A DNA stretch of 64,000 nt. Source: Nitrosospira sp. Nsp11 (GTDB lineage: Bacteria > Pseudomonadota > Gammaproteobacteria > Burkholderiales > Nitrosomonadaceae). Below, piece by piece: positions 24,877-32,669 of the stretch. Below the pieces are notes generated by a model. That model worked only from the letters and a program-made list of their open reading frames with translations. It ran no database searches and was not told the DNA's origin. Numbering within the stretch: position 1 is the stretch's first letter; each line of letters begins with the position of its first letter. The stretch covers positions 310,001 to 374,000 of the forward strand of contig NZ_FRBV01000002.1 in assembly GCF_900142705.1 (NCBI RefSeq), given 5' to 3'. The position numbers and the translations under genes are program-made.

Positions 24877-25833
24877 CTATTTCTCCCTGCGCAGCATCTT
24901 ACCCATTGCAGCAACGCCTTGCTTAAGGTGACTTGTCTCAAGATGAGAGTACAGGTCAGCCGTGATCGCAATGGTAGAGTGTCCTAACAAGTCGCGCAAG
25001 GCTACCAGATTTCCGCCTGATTGCAAGAACCAACTTGCGTATGTGTGCCGCAGGTCATGGAAGCGAACGTGATCCAGCCCAGCGGTTGCGCGCGCCTTTT
25101 CAAAATATGTCCGGAGAGTTGAGTAAGTAATATCCAATGGTAAGGGAATGGCCAGCGCTTCATCTGGTATAGGCACAAGCCGGGGCTTGCCCGACTTCGC
25201 TACTTTTATGAAGATGCAGCCATCGCGGATATGGTCAGGCATAAGGTTCAGCAATTCGGTTTCCCGTAATCCCGACATGCACGCCAGCAGGATTGCATCA
25301 GCCACCCTTGGGTGCTCGCATACCGCAGCAAGGTTTGATGCTTGTTCGGGAGTAAGGTAAATGTCGCGGCGCGCTTCGCCGGACAGAAGTTTGATTCGCT
25401 GTCCTAAACTTTGGTCTAGCCATCCCCACTGATCGTGGGCTAGATTCGCTACGCGGCGCAGGATGGCAAGGCGGCGGTTTATGGTGGCAGGTTTTAATCC
25501 GGACTTTATGCCATCTGCTTTTATCGTTTCTGCAACCTTGACGATTTCATGCAGAGGGACGCCAGAACAGTATGGTTCAATGGCCGACACTTTGCAGAGT
25601 AAATTCTGGTAACTTTTGAGTATCTTCGCCTCTCCGGTCAACCACTTTACCAACGCCTCTTCAATAGTTCTTTTTGGGGCATGCCCGAGACGGCCCGCTA
25701 CAGCATCCTTTCTGATCTTCGCTTCTAGCTGAAGCGCGTCTTGGCGCGTCGCTCCCCGTCCAAGAGAGACTTCAACGCCCCGACCTTTGATTTGTAGGCG
25801 GGCATACCAAATGTCGCCACGTTTCCGGGGCAT
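24877..25833 (-). CDS. prophage tyrosine integrase
   Basis: A complete 318-residue tyrosine recombinase. The N-terminal part (RGDIWYARLQIKGRGVEVSL) and the SAM-like core domain are followed by the catalytic domain with Arg190 (GLRETELLNL), Lys213 region, His259-x-x-Arg262 (HDLRHTYASW), His285 (LLGHSTI) and nucleophile Tyr295 (DLYSHLE). It should integrate and excise the prophage, presumably at or near the adjacent tRNA-Leu, 101 bases away. Its start overlaps the 3' end of the excisionase-like gene by 109 bases in another frame; this ATG is chosen because it gives the usual N-terminus. It is the last gene of the leftward operon. Confidence 0.93.
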   Translation of the reverse strand: MPRKRGDIWYARLQIKGRGVEVSLGRGATRQDALQLEAKIRKDAVAGRLGHAPKRTIEEALVKWLTGEAKILKSYQNLLCKVSAIEPYCSGVPLHEIVKVAETIKADGIKSGLKPATINRRLAILRRVANLAHDQWGWLDQSLGQRIKLLSGEARRDIYLTPEQASNLAAVCEHPRVADAILLACMSGLRETELLNLMPDHIRDGCIFIKVAKSGKPRLVPIPDEALAIPLPLDITYSTLRTYFEKARATAGLDHVRFHDLRHTYASWFLQSGGNLVALRDLLGHSTIAITADLYSHLETSHLKQGVAAMGKMLRREK

Positions 25834-26018
25834 ATTTCCGTTTTCTCCGTATATGTGCGCAGCCGGGAAATATAAGCGTTTAAGTCAGATTCCGCAATTA
25901 GAACCCTGCCTCGAACCCGGCAGACAGCTATTTCGCCGTCGTTGATTTCCCGCTCGAGCGTTCGCCGGGAGATTGATAACCGCTCTGCTGCTTGCGGAAT
26001 TGTTAAAAGCCGTGTCAC
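25725..26018 (-). CDS. excisionase-like helix-turn-helix protein
   Basis: A 97-residue protein. Residues 1-55 (LTIPQAAERLSISRRTLERE, then NDGEIAVCRVRGRVLI, AESDLNAYI) are a winged-helix domain of the excisionase/MerR-like type. The C-terminal 40 residues are encoded over the start of the integrase gene in another frame. Position just upstream of the integrase and fold both suggest it controls the direction of recombination. Confidence 0.75.
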   Translation of the reverse strand: MTRLLTIPQAAERLSISRRTLEREINDGEIAVCRVRGRVLIAESDLNAYISRLRTYTEKTEICPGNVATFGMPAYKSKVGALKSLLDGERRAKTRFS

Positions 26019-26019
26019 T

Positions 26020-26325
26020 TCAACCTTCCCTCAAGTGATACCGCAACTCAACCCTTCTTGCCGCATCCCTCAACTTGCTTGGCGTGCATAGTTTCATGGC
26101 CTCAATGCCGATCGCCATCATGGTTTCCAACTCCGCTCGCTCGTCGTCGCCCCATTTCATCAACTCAGCAACGCACGAGATAAGCCGCTGATCTTTCATC
26201 TTCGAGATAGATTGAGCGAGATATTCCAGATCATTCCTCGGCAAGTTACCAGCGCCTTGCAGCAACTCTTTCGCCCGAGCTGTGCAACCGTCTATGATGG
26301 TTTGTTTGTCGAGTAGAGCGCTCAC
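26020..26325 (-). CDS. phage hypothetical protein
   Basis: A 101-residue, mainly helical, charged soluble protein with two cysteines in the middle. No family is recognised. Its start overlaps the stop of the preceding gene by four bases, so it belongs to the leftward operon, and the tight packing supports it being real. Confidence 0.6.
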   Translation of the reverse strand: MSALLDKQTIIDGCTARAKELLQGAGNLPRNDLEYLAQSISKMKDQRLISCVAELMKWGDDERAELETMMAIGIEAMKLCTPSKLRDAARRVELRYHLREG

Positions 26326-26525
26326 TTCAACCGTCCCTCATCCCTAAGCCTATCCTTCAACTCGGGACCAACCTTCGGCAGCGGCATCCATGCGGCCATA
26401 CCGATCTGCCAGAGGCCTATAGTCGCGATCCCGCCAGCGTTGAGCATGAGTATCTTCGATCCCTTCGGCGGAGTCGAATCGTCTGGATGTAGCCATTCTC
26501 CGGGCGGCGCAGCGTGGTATCTCAT
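26322..26525 (-). CDS. phage hypothetical protein
   Basis: A 67-residue protein starting MRYHAAPPGEWLHPDDSTPP with a short hydrophobic strand (KILMLNAGGIATIGLW) and a charged tail. It overlaps both neighbours by four bases. The pattern GEWLHPDDSTPPKGSKILML resembles small phage proteins that carry the word IGxW, but no function is known. Confidence 0.6.
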   Translation of the reverse strand: MRYHAAPPGEWLHPDDSTPPKGSKILMLNAGGIATIGLWQIGMAAWMPLPKVGPELKDRLRDEGRLK

Positions 26526-27181
26526 TGCCCAATCCTTTTGAATTCAATTGCCCAAACGAAAGGATTGGCGTCCCAACTACCCGCGCCGTTGATGGTTTCC
26601 CATAGGATTTTGTAGCAAGCGACGGCGGACTCAAGTGTCTGGATTTCGCCAAAATAGTCGCCCACCCAATAAATGTGATCGATTTCCGAGTGGTCATGCT
26701 CTACCCCTTCGGCATAGCAGTCAGCCTCGCTTATATCCTGCAAGCGTTCGGCGCGAACGGCGGTAATTTCGAGCAGGATGCGGCTAAACTTGCGTGGCAT
26801 GAAAATAGAAGGGCGCCAGCCGCCGAGCATCTTTGCAGCGCCCTCTGGAAAATCTCCGTCAGCGCGAAAATGTATCTCGTCCGCTGTTGCGCGCAGATGA
26901 GTCTCCCGCACCCATAGCCTGTCGCCGGGTTGGCCGTAGGGACAGCGTTCCTCAATCAACCGAGCTATGTCGGTTCGGTGCTGCCACAAATGCATTCCGC
27001 CGTTTCTACGGTCAGCCTGATTTCCGGTAAGTGAATCAGTTTCTAGATAGCGCCAGCAATCATGGGTTGCCTGCACCCCATCTTTTCCGCGCAGTTTCAC
27101 AACCCGCCTCGTCTGCGTCTTGCGGCCATCAAGCAACGCTTGAACCATCGGTGCACTAAATAAAATTGGGCGTTCTTTCAT
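26522..27181 (-). CDS. ASCH-like phage protein (often called morphogenetic protein)
   Basis: A 219-residue soluble protein. The beginning ERPILFSAPMVQALLDGRKT followed by QTRRV, and LWVRETH, IFMPRKFSRILLEI and VWAIEFKRI, are the marks of a family common in phages and annotated either as ASCH-domain or morphogenetic protein. ASCH domains are thought to bind RNA or modified nucleotides. It lies in the early leftward operon, away from structural genes, so a nucleic-acid role is more likely than a part in assembly. Confidence 0.7.
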   Translation of the reverse strand: MKERPILFSAPMVQALLDGRKTQTRRVVKLRGKDGVQATHDCWRYLETDSLTGNQADRRNGGMHLWQHRTDIARLIEERCPYGQPGDRLWVRETHLRATADEIHFRADGDFPEGAAKMLGGWRPSIFMPRKFSRILLEITAVRAERLQDISEADCYAEGVEHDHSEIDHIYWVGDYFGEIQTLESAVACYKILWETINGAGSWDANPFVWAIEFKRIGQ

Positions 27182-27456
27182 GATTCCCTCGCCTTCGCTT
27201 CAGCTTTCAATGATGAGTACGAAACGCCGTCAAGCGCGCTGTCGAAGTGGAATCCTGCCGCCGTGAACAGCCGGACATTCTTGAGCGTCTCGAGTAGCAG
27301 CCAGCCATGAGCTTCGGTAAGACTCTGGCCGGTAATGGCGTTAAAAGCCTGAACAGTCGCCGCCATGCTGCGCTCACCTTCCGGCTTGTCGTAATCCCTG
27401 GCGCGCTCGTCCTGGATGCGTACAGCCGCTTTCAGGAAGTCTTGGGATGATTTCAT
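27178..27456 (-). CDS. DUF6378-like phage protein
   Basis: A 92-residue helical protein with RIQDERARDYDKPEGERSMA, AFNAITGQSLTEAHGWLLL and ETLKNVRLF, a pattern recalled from DUF6378 of phages, which is placed near MazG-type pyrophosphohydrolase folds. It overlaps ThyX and the ASCH-like gene by four bases each. A role in nucleotide metabolism fits the neighbours but is inference. Confidence 0.6.
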   Translation of the reverse strand: MKSSQDFLKAAVRIQDERARDYDKPEGERSMAATVQAFNAITGQSLTEAHGWLLLETLKNVRLFTAAGFHFDSALDGVSYSSLKAEAKARES

Positions 27457-28184
27457 ATCGCAAATCTCCGGTATTTATCGTACAACTCCATGCTGTGCGG
27501 CAAATGCTTTCGAACAAGTTGGTCGACTGCTTCAGCATATTTTTGAGTGGGGCCCTGAGCATGGCCATGATCCCGCCGTGCCAGAACGTTCATGAGATTA
27601 TGCAGATCACATTGCCATATCCAATGGGTGTAGTGGTTGACGTGTAGGAATAGGCGCGCTTGCTCCATGGCTATGCCGTTTTCGATGGCCGCTTCATACC
27701 TCGCGTAGCTGTCGCGGCAGGCGTCGTCCAACGATATTTGGAAAGCCCTTGCCTTCCCCACTTCCCCCGGATTAAAGACATCGACAGGTCGCCCGCCCTG
27801 CTTCTTATCAGTTGTTTGTAAGACGACTTCATCCAGAGTCGGGATATACCATTCCTTGGGCAATTGAACGTACCGAGCAGACGCTTCGTTCAATCGCGCC
27901 GTTCTGTGACGAACAAACTGGCGCGCGACGAAGATAGGGAGCTTCATTTCTAGCCACACCACAACTTGCTCGAAGGGACCGGTATGCCAGTTCTTCATAA
28001 GGTAGCTATCGAGGCGTAAATCTTCCTCTCTCGCACGATCCTTATCCTGTCCCTCGAATGAGAAGCGAGCTGCGTTGGCAGGGTCGGTATCGTCGGCGTC
28101 AAATGCTGCATCGGGGCGTCTGGTTGGTCCAGACATGTTCCTCAACAGAACAAAGCCATGATCGAGTACGGGGAGCTTATTCAT
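27453..28184 (-). CDS. thyX: flavin-dependent thymidylate synthase ThyX
   Basis: A 243-residue ThyX. It makes dTMP from dUMP using FAD, NADPH and methylene-tetrahydrofolate. The defining RHRx7S motif is present as RHRTARLNEAS (from residue 92) followed by ARY. HTGPFEQVVVWLEMKLP and the late HWIWQCDLHNLMNVLARR are also conserved. In the same operon are dUTPase (makes dUMP) and MazG-like proteins, so the phage carries its own thymidylate route. The start overlaps the upstream gene by eight bases. Confidence 0.93.
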   Translation of the reverse strand: MNKLPVLDHGFVLLRNMSGPTRRPDAAFDADDTDPANAARFSFEGQDKDRAREEDLRLDSYLMKNWHTGPFEQVVVWLEMKLPIFVARQFVRHRTARLNEASARYVQLPKEWYIPTLDEVVLQTTDKKQGGRPVDVFNPGEVGKARAFQISLDDACRDSYARYEAAIENGIAMEQARLFLHVNHYTHWIWQCDLHNLMNVLARRDHGHAQGPTQKYAEAVDQLVRKHLPHSMELYDKYRRFAI

Positions 28185-28533
28185 CTACTTTCCCCTCACT
28201 TTCGCTATCGACGAAGCATCGCATTGCAGCGATTAGTTGCGTATGGCCAAACTGAAAGACTCCATCTTTTTTTATTTCCATTGGAATCTCTGCATACCAT
28301 GCGCCGTTTATTCGCGGTATGGTACTTATCTTCGCCTGCTCCATGAGCGGGCCACCTTGCGCCCAATTCTCCGAAGGCTTCCACTGCGCCACATGACATC
28401 TATACCGATTCTCGTTGGCAGGATCGAACCAGACCGGGATGGCGCCCCACATCCGCTGCTGCCAGCCGAGAGCTAGGGCCACTTGATCGTTTAGCGCTTC
28501 GCCGGATAGCGCTGATACCTTGATCTTGCTCAT
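28177..28533 (-). CDS. DUF2591 (NinX-like) phage protein
   Basis: A 118-residue protein from ATG 28533, which has a GGGGGAAG ribosome site; the longer frame to 28761 would cover two other genes. The text SKIKVSALSGEALNDQVALA and ALGW, then YRCHVAQWKPSENWAQGGPL and IAAMRCFVDSESEG, is typical of DUF2591. Such proteins are common in early phage operons; function unknown. The start overlaps the stop of the 58-residue gene upstream by ATGA. Confidence 0.75.
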   Translation of the reverse strand: MSKIKVSALSGEALNDQVALALGWQQRMWGAIPVWFDPANENRYRCHVAQWKPSENWAQGGPLMEQAKISTIPRINGAWYAEIPMEIKKDGVFQFGHTQLIAAMRCFVDSESEGKVDE

Positions 28534-28706
28534 GACTTCCCCCATAAATCCATTTGTGCCGGCACGGCGAATGCCTTCTTGCGAGCGCTCGCCGCCCATT
28601 CCAACAAGGTGAAGCAGAACCCTCTTTGAGTTTGTATCCCCGCTCGCCGACGTGCCTCCTGTAGATAAACTCTGGCGCGATGTATCGCCGCCTCTCTGTC
28701 CGTCAC
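28530..28706 (-). CDS. 58-residue phage protein coupled to dUTPase
   Basis: GTG 28706 overlaps the dUTPase stop by four bases (GTGA), and the stop overlaps the next ATG by three bases (ATGA). The product starts VTDREAAIHRARVYLQEARR, then FCFTLLEWAASARKKA, and ends PAQMDLWGKS, a basic helical protein of the kind found in many phage early operons (RARVYLxEARRR...FxFTLLxWAA). It is easily missed because a longer frame runs across it. The double overlap makes it very likely real. Confidence 0.7.
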   Translation of the reverse strand: MTDREAAIHRARVYLQEARRRAGIQTQRGFCFTLLEWAASARKKAFAVPAQMDLWGKS

Positions 28707-29122
28707 GATCCGCTACTCCCAAACCCATTCTCCCCGCGCTCAGTCTCATCCAGTTCGTCAACGACTACCGGATTCCAGAGTTCGACTTTCTGGATGACGA
28801 GCTGGGCTATGCGGTCGCCAGCCTTTATTTCGAATTGCCAGCGCTTTACGGTTGTGAGCGCCACTATCAATTCACCGCGATAATCGCTATCGATCAGCCC
28901 TGCAAGTCGATCAACTCCATGCCTTATCGCCAGTCCAGAACGCGGATGAATAACGCCTGCGTATCCCGTCGGGATCGCCATCGCTACTCCTGTCTTAACC
29001 ATCGCGATCTGATTCGGCAACACAATACAATCGTCCAGAGCATACAAATCCAGTCCCGCGTCGGTCGCATTCGCCCGAGTCGGAACCTTAGCGTCGGGAT
29101 GAAGCAATTTAATTTTCAGCAT
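28703..29122 (-). CDS. dut: dUTPase
   Basis: A 139-residue trimeric-type dUTP pyrophosphatase converting dUTP to dUMP. The five motifs are visible: ATDAGLDLYAL, HPRSGLAIRHG, GLIDSDYRGEL, GDRIAQLVI and a C-terminal ERGENGFGSSG, the P-loop-like tail that closes on the substrate. It lowers uracil entry into phage DNA and feeds ThyX downstream. The start overlaps the stop of the MazG-like gene by seven bases. Confidence 0.93.
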   Translation of the reverse strand: MLKIKLLHPDAKVPTRANATDAGLDLYALDDCIVLPNQIAMVKTGVAMAIPTGYAGVIHPRSGLAIRHGVDRLAGLIDSDYRGELIVALTTVKRWQFEIKAGDRIAQLVIQKVELWNPVVVDELDETERGENGFGSSGS

Positions 29123-30081
29123 GATTTATCCTTGTTCAGTTCGGCGCGGAGGTTATCGGCAGTTGGTCCAGAGCCAAGCAGATCAAGAATCCTTAATGCT
29201 TCCGCCGCCTTCCTCAGTCCGTTGTCGGCGGGGGTGTTTGGCGACGCGACAGGCAGAGGGGAATGTTTCGGTTTTGCCGCTTGCTTTGCTCGAATCTGCT
29301 CAACCTTCTGCCAAATCCTTGCAAGCTCGACATCTCCGGATTTGTGCATGTCCAGTCCATGCGAAAGACAGAGCGCTGCTAGTGTCACCATTACCCCGCC
29401 AATCTCTTGGTGGATCATGCCCACTGGTCTGCCGTAAACATAATCAACTAACTGATGCGCCTCGTCCTGCGAGCATGCGCACGCCTGCACAAGCTCCAAT
29501 GCCTCTTCCAGAAATCTGTGATTTCGTTCCACCTTATCAGCGGAGATTTTCTCGCCGAAGCACGCCATCATCCATGGCTGCACGCGATACTGGAATGCTA
29601 CCGGCTCAACCTCTGGCGCTGGCGGTGTCCATGTAACATCTTCCGGGCGCATGGCCTTAATGCTGCCGTCACTCATCAGATAATCATTTATCCCAGTCGA
29701 GCCGCCGTAGGAATGGACGCGCGTAGCAACTGGCTCAACCTCCTGCGCTGGCGGTGTCGAGCGCAGCCTTGTCAACTCGATTAAGCAGTCTTGCAGCACA
29801 ACATCAGGATCGGTTGCCTCGACAGGAATTCGCATTGCGGCATAACCGCTTTTTATCCGCTCTATCGCAGTCTCAATGCGCTCTTCGAGCGGCATGCCGG
29901 AATCTCGCATCGCAGGGAACCGTTCAACAGCTAATTGCATTGCCACTGGCGGCGTCGGGGCGGCTGCGAGTGCCACGGAAGCTTTATTCAGAAAGCTAGT
30001 AAGTCGGGACGCCTCATGGCCGTAAAGCGCGACTTCGATTTGTCCTAGTCCGTCCTGTACATTAATTTTGACTATTTTCAT
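29116..30081 (-). CDS. phage protein with C-terminal MazG-like pyrophosphohydrolase domain
   Basis: A 321-residue protein. The first 100 residues are unrecognised, then comes a Pro/Glu linker with repeated PPAQEVEPVA / PPAPEVEPVA. Residues about 170-265 are MazG-like: RNHRFLEEALELVQACAC gives the ExxE metal motif, and MIHQEIGGVMVTLAAL gives a second motif in which the usual ExxD aspartate is replaced by glycine (EIGG), so activity may be reduced. Such domains hydrolyse non-canonical or excess NTPs. The C-terminus is another variable region. It lies next to dUTPase and ThyX. Confidence 0.65.
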   Translation of the reverse strand: MKIVKINVQDGLGQIEVALYGHEASRLTSFLNKASVALAAAPTPPVAMQLAVERFPAMRDSGMPLEERIETAIERIKSGYAAMRIPVEATDPDVVLQDCLIELTRLRSTPPAQEVEPVATRVHSYGGSTGINDYLMSDGSIKAMRPEDVTWTPPAPEVEPVAFQYRVQPWMMACFGEKISADKVERNHRFLEEALELVQACACSQDEAHQLVDYVYGRPVGMIHQEIGGVMVTLAALCLSHGLDMHKSGDVELARIWQKVEQIRAKQAAKPKHSPLPVASPNTPADNGLRKAAEALRILDLLGSGPTADNLRAELNKDKSC

Positions 30082-30422
30082 TTCGTCTCCTTCATTGCGG
30101 CGTCGATTGTTTGCACGGATAGATTGACCTCAAATCCATAAGCCTCATCGACCCTGGCTTCTAAAGCATATATTCCGCCATCAATTAGCCATTTGAGCCG
30201 CTCCGAATCTTTCTGCAACCGCTCAATCCCACATCTGCTATTCGCTGCTACATCGCATTTCTCGTGGAATAGAATAGAAACGCGCTCCACTTCGGCCTTG
30301 AGCGCGACGTTTTCATCCGTTAGCCGCCCGATCTCCGTTTTAAAAATCCCTTTGTGCAGAGCGAGGTTGTTGATTACGTCGTTATCCACCCGCTTCTCGA
30401 ACTCTCTATTTCCCATTTTCAA
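30078..30422 (-). CDS. phage hypothetical coiled-coil protein
   Basis: A 114-residue protein with a coiled coil at about 25-65 (ALHKGIFKTEIGRLTDENVA) and two cysteines. No family is recognised. It overlaps its neighbours (four bases downstream, 17 bases upstream) in the leftward operon. Confidence 0.6.
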   Translation of the reverse strand: MKMGNREFEKRVDNDVINNLALHKGIFKTEIGRLTDENVALKAEVERVSILFHEKCDVAANSRCGIERLQKDSERLKWLIDGGIYALEARVDEAYGFEVNLSVQTIDAAMKETK

Positions 30423-30879
30423 CCTCCTTCAGCCGCTTAACTTCAGCCCTGAGTTCTTCGATTTCATCTTTAGCCAGATACCATTGCAACGTACGAAAGC
30501 TGAACCCAAGCTTCTTAGCCACCGCGTCCAGGCTACGTGTTTTCAGAGCCTTTTTGACCCAATGCCGCTTCTCTTGATACCTATCCCAAGCGGAGGTCTC
30601 TACCGTTTTTCTTTGGGATTTAAACTTCAGTCTCGCGGCTTTTAGCTCGGGGATTTTCCCGATATATTGGTTTAACCAAACTACCGAGCATCCGATGAGG
30701 TCAGCTATTTCTGCGCTGGATTTGCGATCTGCAACCATCAAGCGGATCAAATCATGATTGCGTTCGCATACAGGCTGCTTGTCGATAATACGTGGCGAAA
30801 CTAACAGCCCGTCCCATGAGCCTGCCGGGATAAACTCACCCCTTTGCAAGCGCCGGACTATTTGCGTTGATTCGCTCAT
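30406..30879 (-). CDS. phage helix-turn-helix protein
   Basis: A 157-residue basic protein. Two helix-turn-helix segments are visible: SSAEIADLIGCSVVWLNQYI (about 54-73) and SLDAVAKKLGFSFRTLQWYL (about 115-134), followed by a charged coiled tail (EIEELRAEVKRLKEVENGK). It should bind DNA and may regulate the early operon in which it lies. No family name is certain. Confidence 0.65.
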   Translation of the reverse strand: MSESTQIVRRLQRGEFIPAGSWDGLLVSPRIIDKQPVCERNHDLIRLMVADRKSSAEIADLIGCSVVWLNQYIGKIPELKAARLKFKSQRKTVETSAWDRYQEKRHWVKKALKTRSLDAVAKKLGFSFRTLQWYLAKDEIEELRAEVKRLKEVENGK

Positions 30880-31085
30880 AGCTGCATTCCTTGCTTAATC
30901 GGCATATCGAGTTCGATAGTCGGAGCGCAGTCGTACGTTACGACGGATAACTGAGGCTCTGCGCTGGCCGGTTCAAACCGAACGGACAGGGCGATAACTA
31001 GCAAGATAGCCAGCACGAAAGACGCAGCGCGATCTTTGTTGATCTTGGGGCGGGCCCTGAAGTTTTTCATGTCGGTGTTCTTCAT
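30876..31085 (-). CDS. small phage membrane protein
   Basis: A 69-residue protein with basic N-terminus (KNFRARPKINKDR) and one hydrophobic helix (AASFVLAILLVIALSV), then an outward-facing tail with one Cys. It could be an anchored or exported protein. It overlaps neighbours by four bases on both sides. Function unknown. Confidence 0.55.
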   Translation of the reverse strand: MKNTDMKNFRARPKINKDRAASFVLAILLVIALSVRFEPASAEPQLSVVTYDCAPTIELDMPIKQGMQL

Positions 31086-31342
31086 TTCTTCCGGGCCTCC
31101 AGTAATGCATCCGCTTGCCTGTATGCATCTACAGCCACCGCCTCTAACTTATCTGCGAAGGTTATTGACCTATCTCCAAACGATGCGGCAAGTAGCGTCT
31201 GCATCGCCTTCGCTGCGAAATAATCCCTGAGTGTCATGCCAGGGTTATATGCGGTCGTGTAATCTCCTGAATTACCAACCTCTTCCATTCCCGGAAATGC
31301 TGCGCCGCCGTTATTTTCTATGCTCATATCGATCCCCTTCAA
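31082..31342 (-). CDS. phage conserved hypothetical protein
   Basis: An 86-residue protein (72-81 if an internal ATG is used). The pattern GGAAFPG..., [20 protein letters not shown] and a helical end with [19 protein letters not shown] is widespread in phage early regions; function unknown. It overlaps the SSB stop by four bases. Confidence 0.65.
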   Translation of the reverse strand: MKGIDMSIENNGGAAFPGMEEVGNSGDYTTAYNPGMTLRDYFAAKAMQTLLAASFGDRSITFADKLEAVAVDAYRQADALLEARKK

Positions 31343-31773
31343 AAAGGTGTGTCGTCATCCATATCGGAAAAATCACCCTTTGGCGCGTCACCCGAAGGCT
31401 TACTCTGCTGGCGCGGCTCAGATTGCCGTGATTCGCCGCTTGGTTTATCACCCATCATCTTCATATCGCTGGCGATGATGTCCGTGGTATAGCGCTCAAC
31501 GCCCGCCTTATCAGTCCATTTGCGAGTCTCAAGCCGCCCCTCTACGTATACCGGGCGACCTTTTTTCAGGTACTCGCCGGCGATTTCAGCGAGCTTGCGA
31601 TAAAAGGTGACGCGATGCCATTCGGTTTTTTCCTGTTTTTCGCCGTTTTTATCCTTCCAATTTTCCGTGGTTGCCAAAGTGATATTGGTCACCGCGTCGC
31701 CATTTGGCATGTAACGCGTCTCAGGATCCTTGCCCAAATTGCCAATGAGTATTACCTTGTTTACTGATGCCAT
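31339..31773 (-). CDS. ssb: single-stranded DNA-binding protein
   Basis: A 144-residue SSB. The OB-fold begins [20 protein letters not shown] and carries [20 protein letters not shown] and [17 protein letters not shown] glutamine/serine-rich linker follows, and the acidic tip ends DMDDDTPF, which binds partner proteins. It protects ssDNA in phage replication and recombination together with the exonuclease and annealing protein encoded upstream. Confidence 0.93.
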   Translation of the reverse strand: MASVNKVILIGNLGKDPETRYMPNGDAVTNITLATTENWKDKNGEKQEKTEWHRVTFYRKLAEIAGEYLKKGRPVYVEGRLETRKWTDKAGVERYTTDIIASDMKMMGDKPSGESRQSEPRQQSKPSGDAPKGDFSDMDDDTPF

Positions 31774-31793
31774 TTAAGTTGTCCTTTTACTGG

Positions 31794-32669
31794 CTAAAAC
31801 ATGCGGTCGATGATCTCGACCAGATAGGCGGCGTTTACTTTTGCCGGGTCTTTCGCTTTCACGTCATCGATAATCTGTATAAAGTATGCAGAGTCAACGC
31901 CAGTCAACTGATCCTCTAAAACCGCTGGGTTTGTCAGGTCAAGCTCGCTTATTTGCATCATCATTTTCAGCACTTGCCCGGCATTGATAACCCATCCGCG
32001 CTTTATGAATTTACGCAGGCGCATAACCGAGCAGACGGGATATTTGCTGCCAACGTAAACCAATTCTTTTGCCAACAAAGCCTCAAGGGCCAGGGGTCTT
32101 AGGGCCAGATTGCCATCCCAGATAGACCAGTAGTTGGTGCAATGGACGAAATCGTAGTTCTCGTGGATCTCGTTCGGTTCACCGTAGAACCGCAAAACTA
32201 TTTGCATCTTGTGGGATAGGGTTATCGCGTTTGTGGAGAGGAATACAGGCCGATACTTTGGGGCGTCATCGTCAACGGCCGATAGCGCCGCCTGCTCAGC
32301 ATCGTTGTACGTGTCCTCTATTTCCCCGGTATCTTGTAGCGTGCGAGCTTCTCCGGCTGTTTCGCCTCGACGCCCAGACTCAACGACTATCCGGATGCGC
32401 CCATCGTCCTCTTCTTGAGCCTTAATCCCTGCGTTGTTGGCATCGTTGAACTTGCCAACGTAGTAATTAGCAACCGCCCAAGCGGCCTCTTTTGTTCTGA
32501 AGTAAATGTCAAAATCATTTACCGGCTCATTCAGAAGCATTGATGCAATTGCGCCTCCGGTAACAATCGTATTCGCTCCGGCCAGAGCCTTTACTTTCTC
32601 GTCCTCGATAGAGTCAAGCCAACGGCCAATTTCCTTGTTGAGCACCGCTTTAATTGTCTTTGCTCTCAT
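31794..32669 (-). CDS. phage nucleotidyltransferase-fold protein
   Basis: A 291-residue protein. TGGAIASMLLNEPVNDFDIYF (about 37-57) has the GG...DxD/DFDIY signature of the polymerase-beta nucleotidyltransferase superfamily. A helical C-terminal half includes a Cys-containing MRLRKFIKRGW. Phage members lie next to recombination genes; the substrate is unknown. The start abuts the exonuclease stop by one base. Confidence 0.6.
   Translation of the reverse strand: MRAKTIKAVLNKEIGRWLDSIEDEKVKALAGANTIVTGGAIASMLLNEPVNDFDIYFRTKEAAWAVANYYVGKFNDANNAGIKAQEEDDGRIRIVVESGRRGETAGEARTLQDTGEIEDTYNDAEQAALSAVDDDAPKYRPVFLSTNAITLSHKMQIVLRFYGEPNEIHENYDFVHCTNYWSIWDGNLALRPLALEALLAKELVYVGSKYPVCSVMRLRKFIKRGWVINAGQVLKMMMQISELDLTNPAVLEDQLTGVDSAYFIQIIDDVKAKDPAKVNAAYLVEIIDRMF

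Noticed and set aside
28652-29437. 261-codon plus-strand frame
   Set aside because: It is antisense to dUTPase and the MazG-like gene, which both have clear family motifs.
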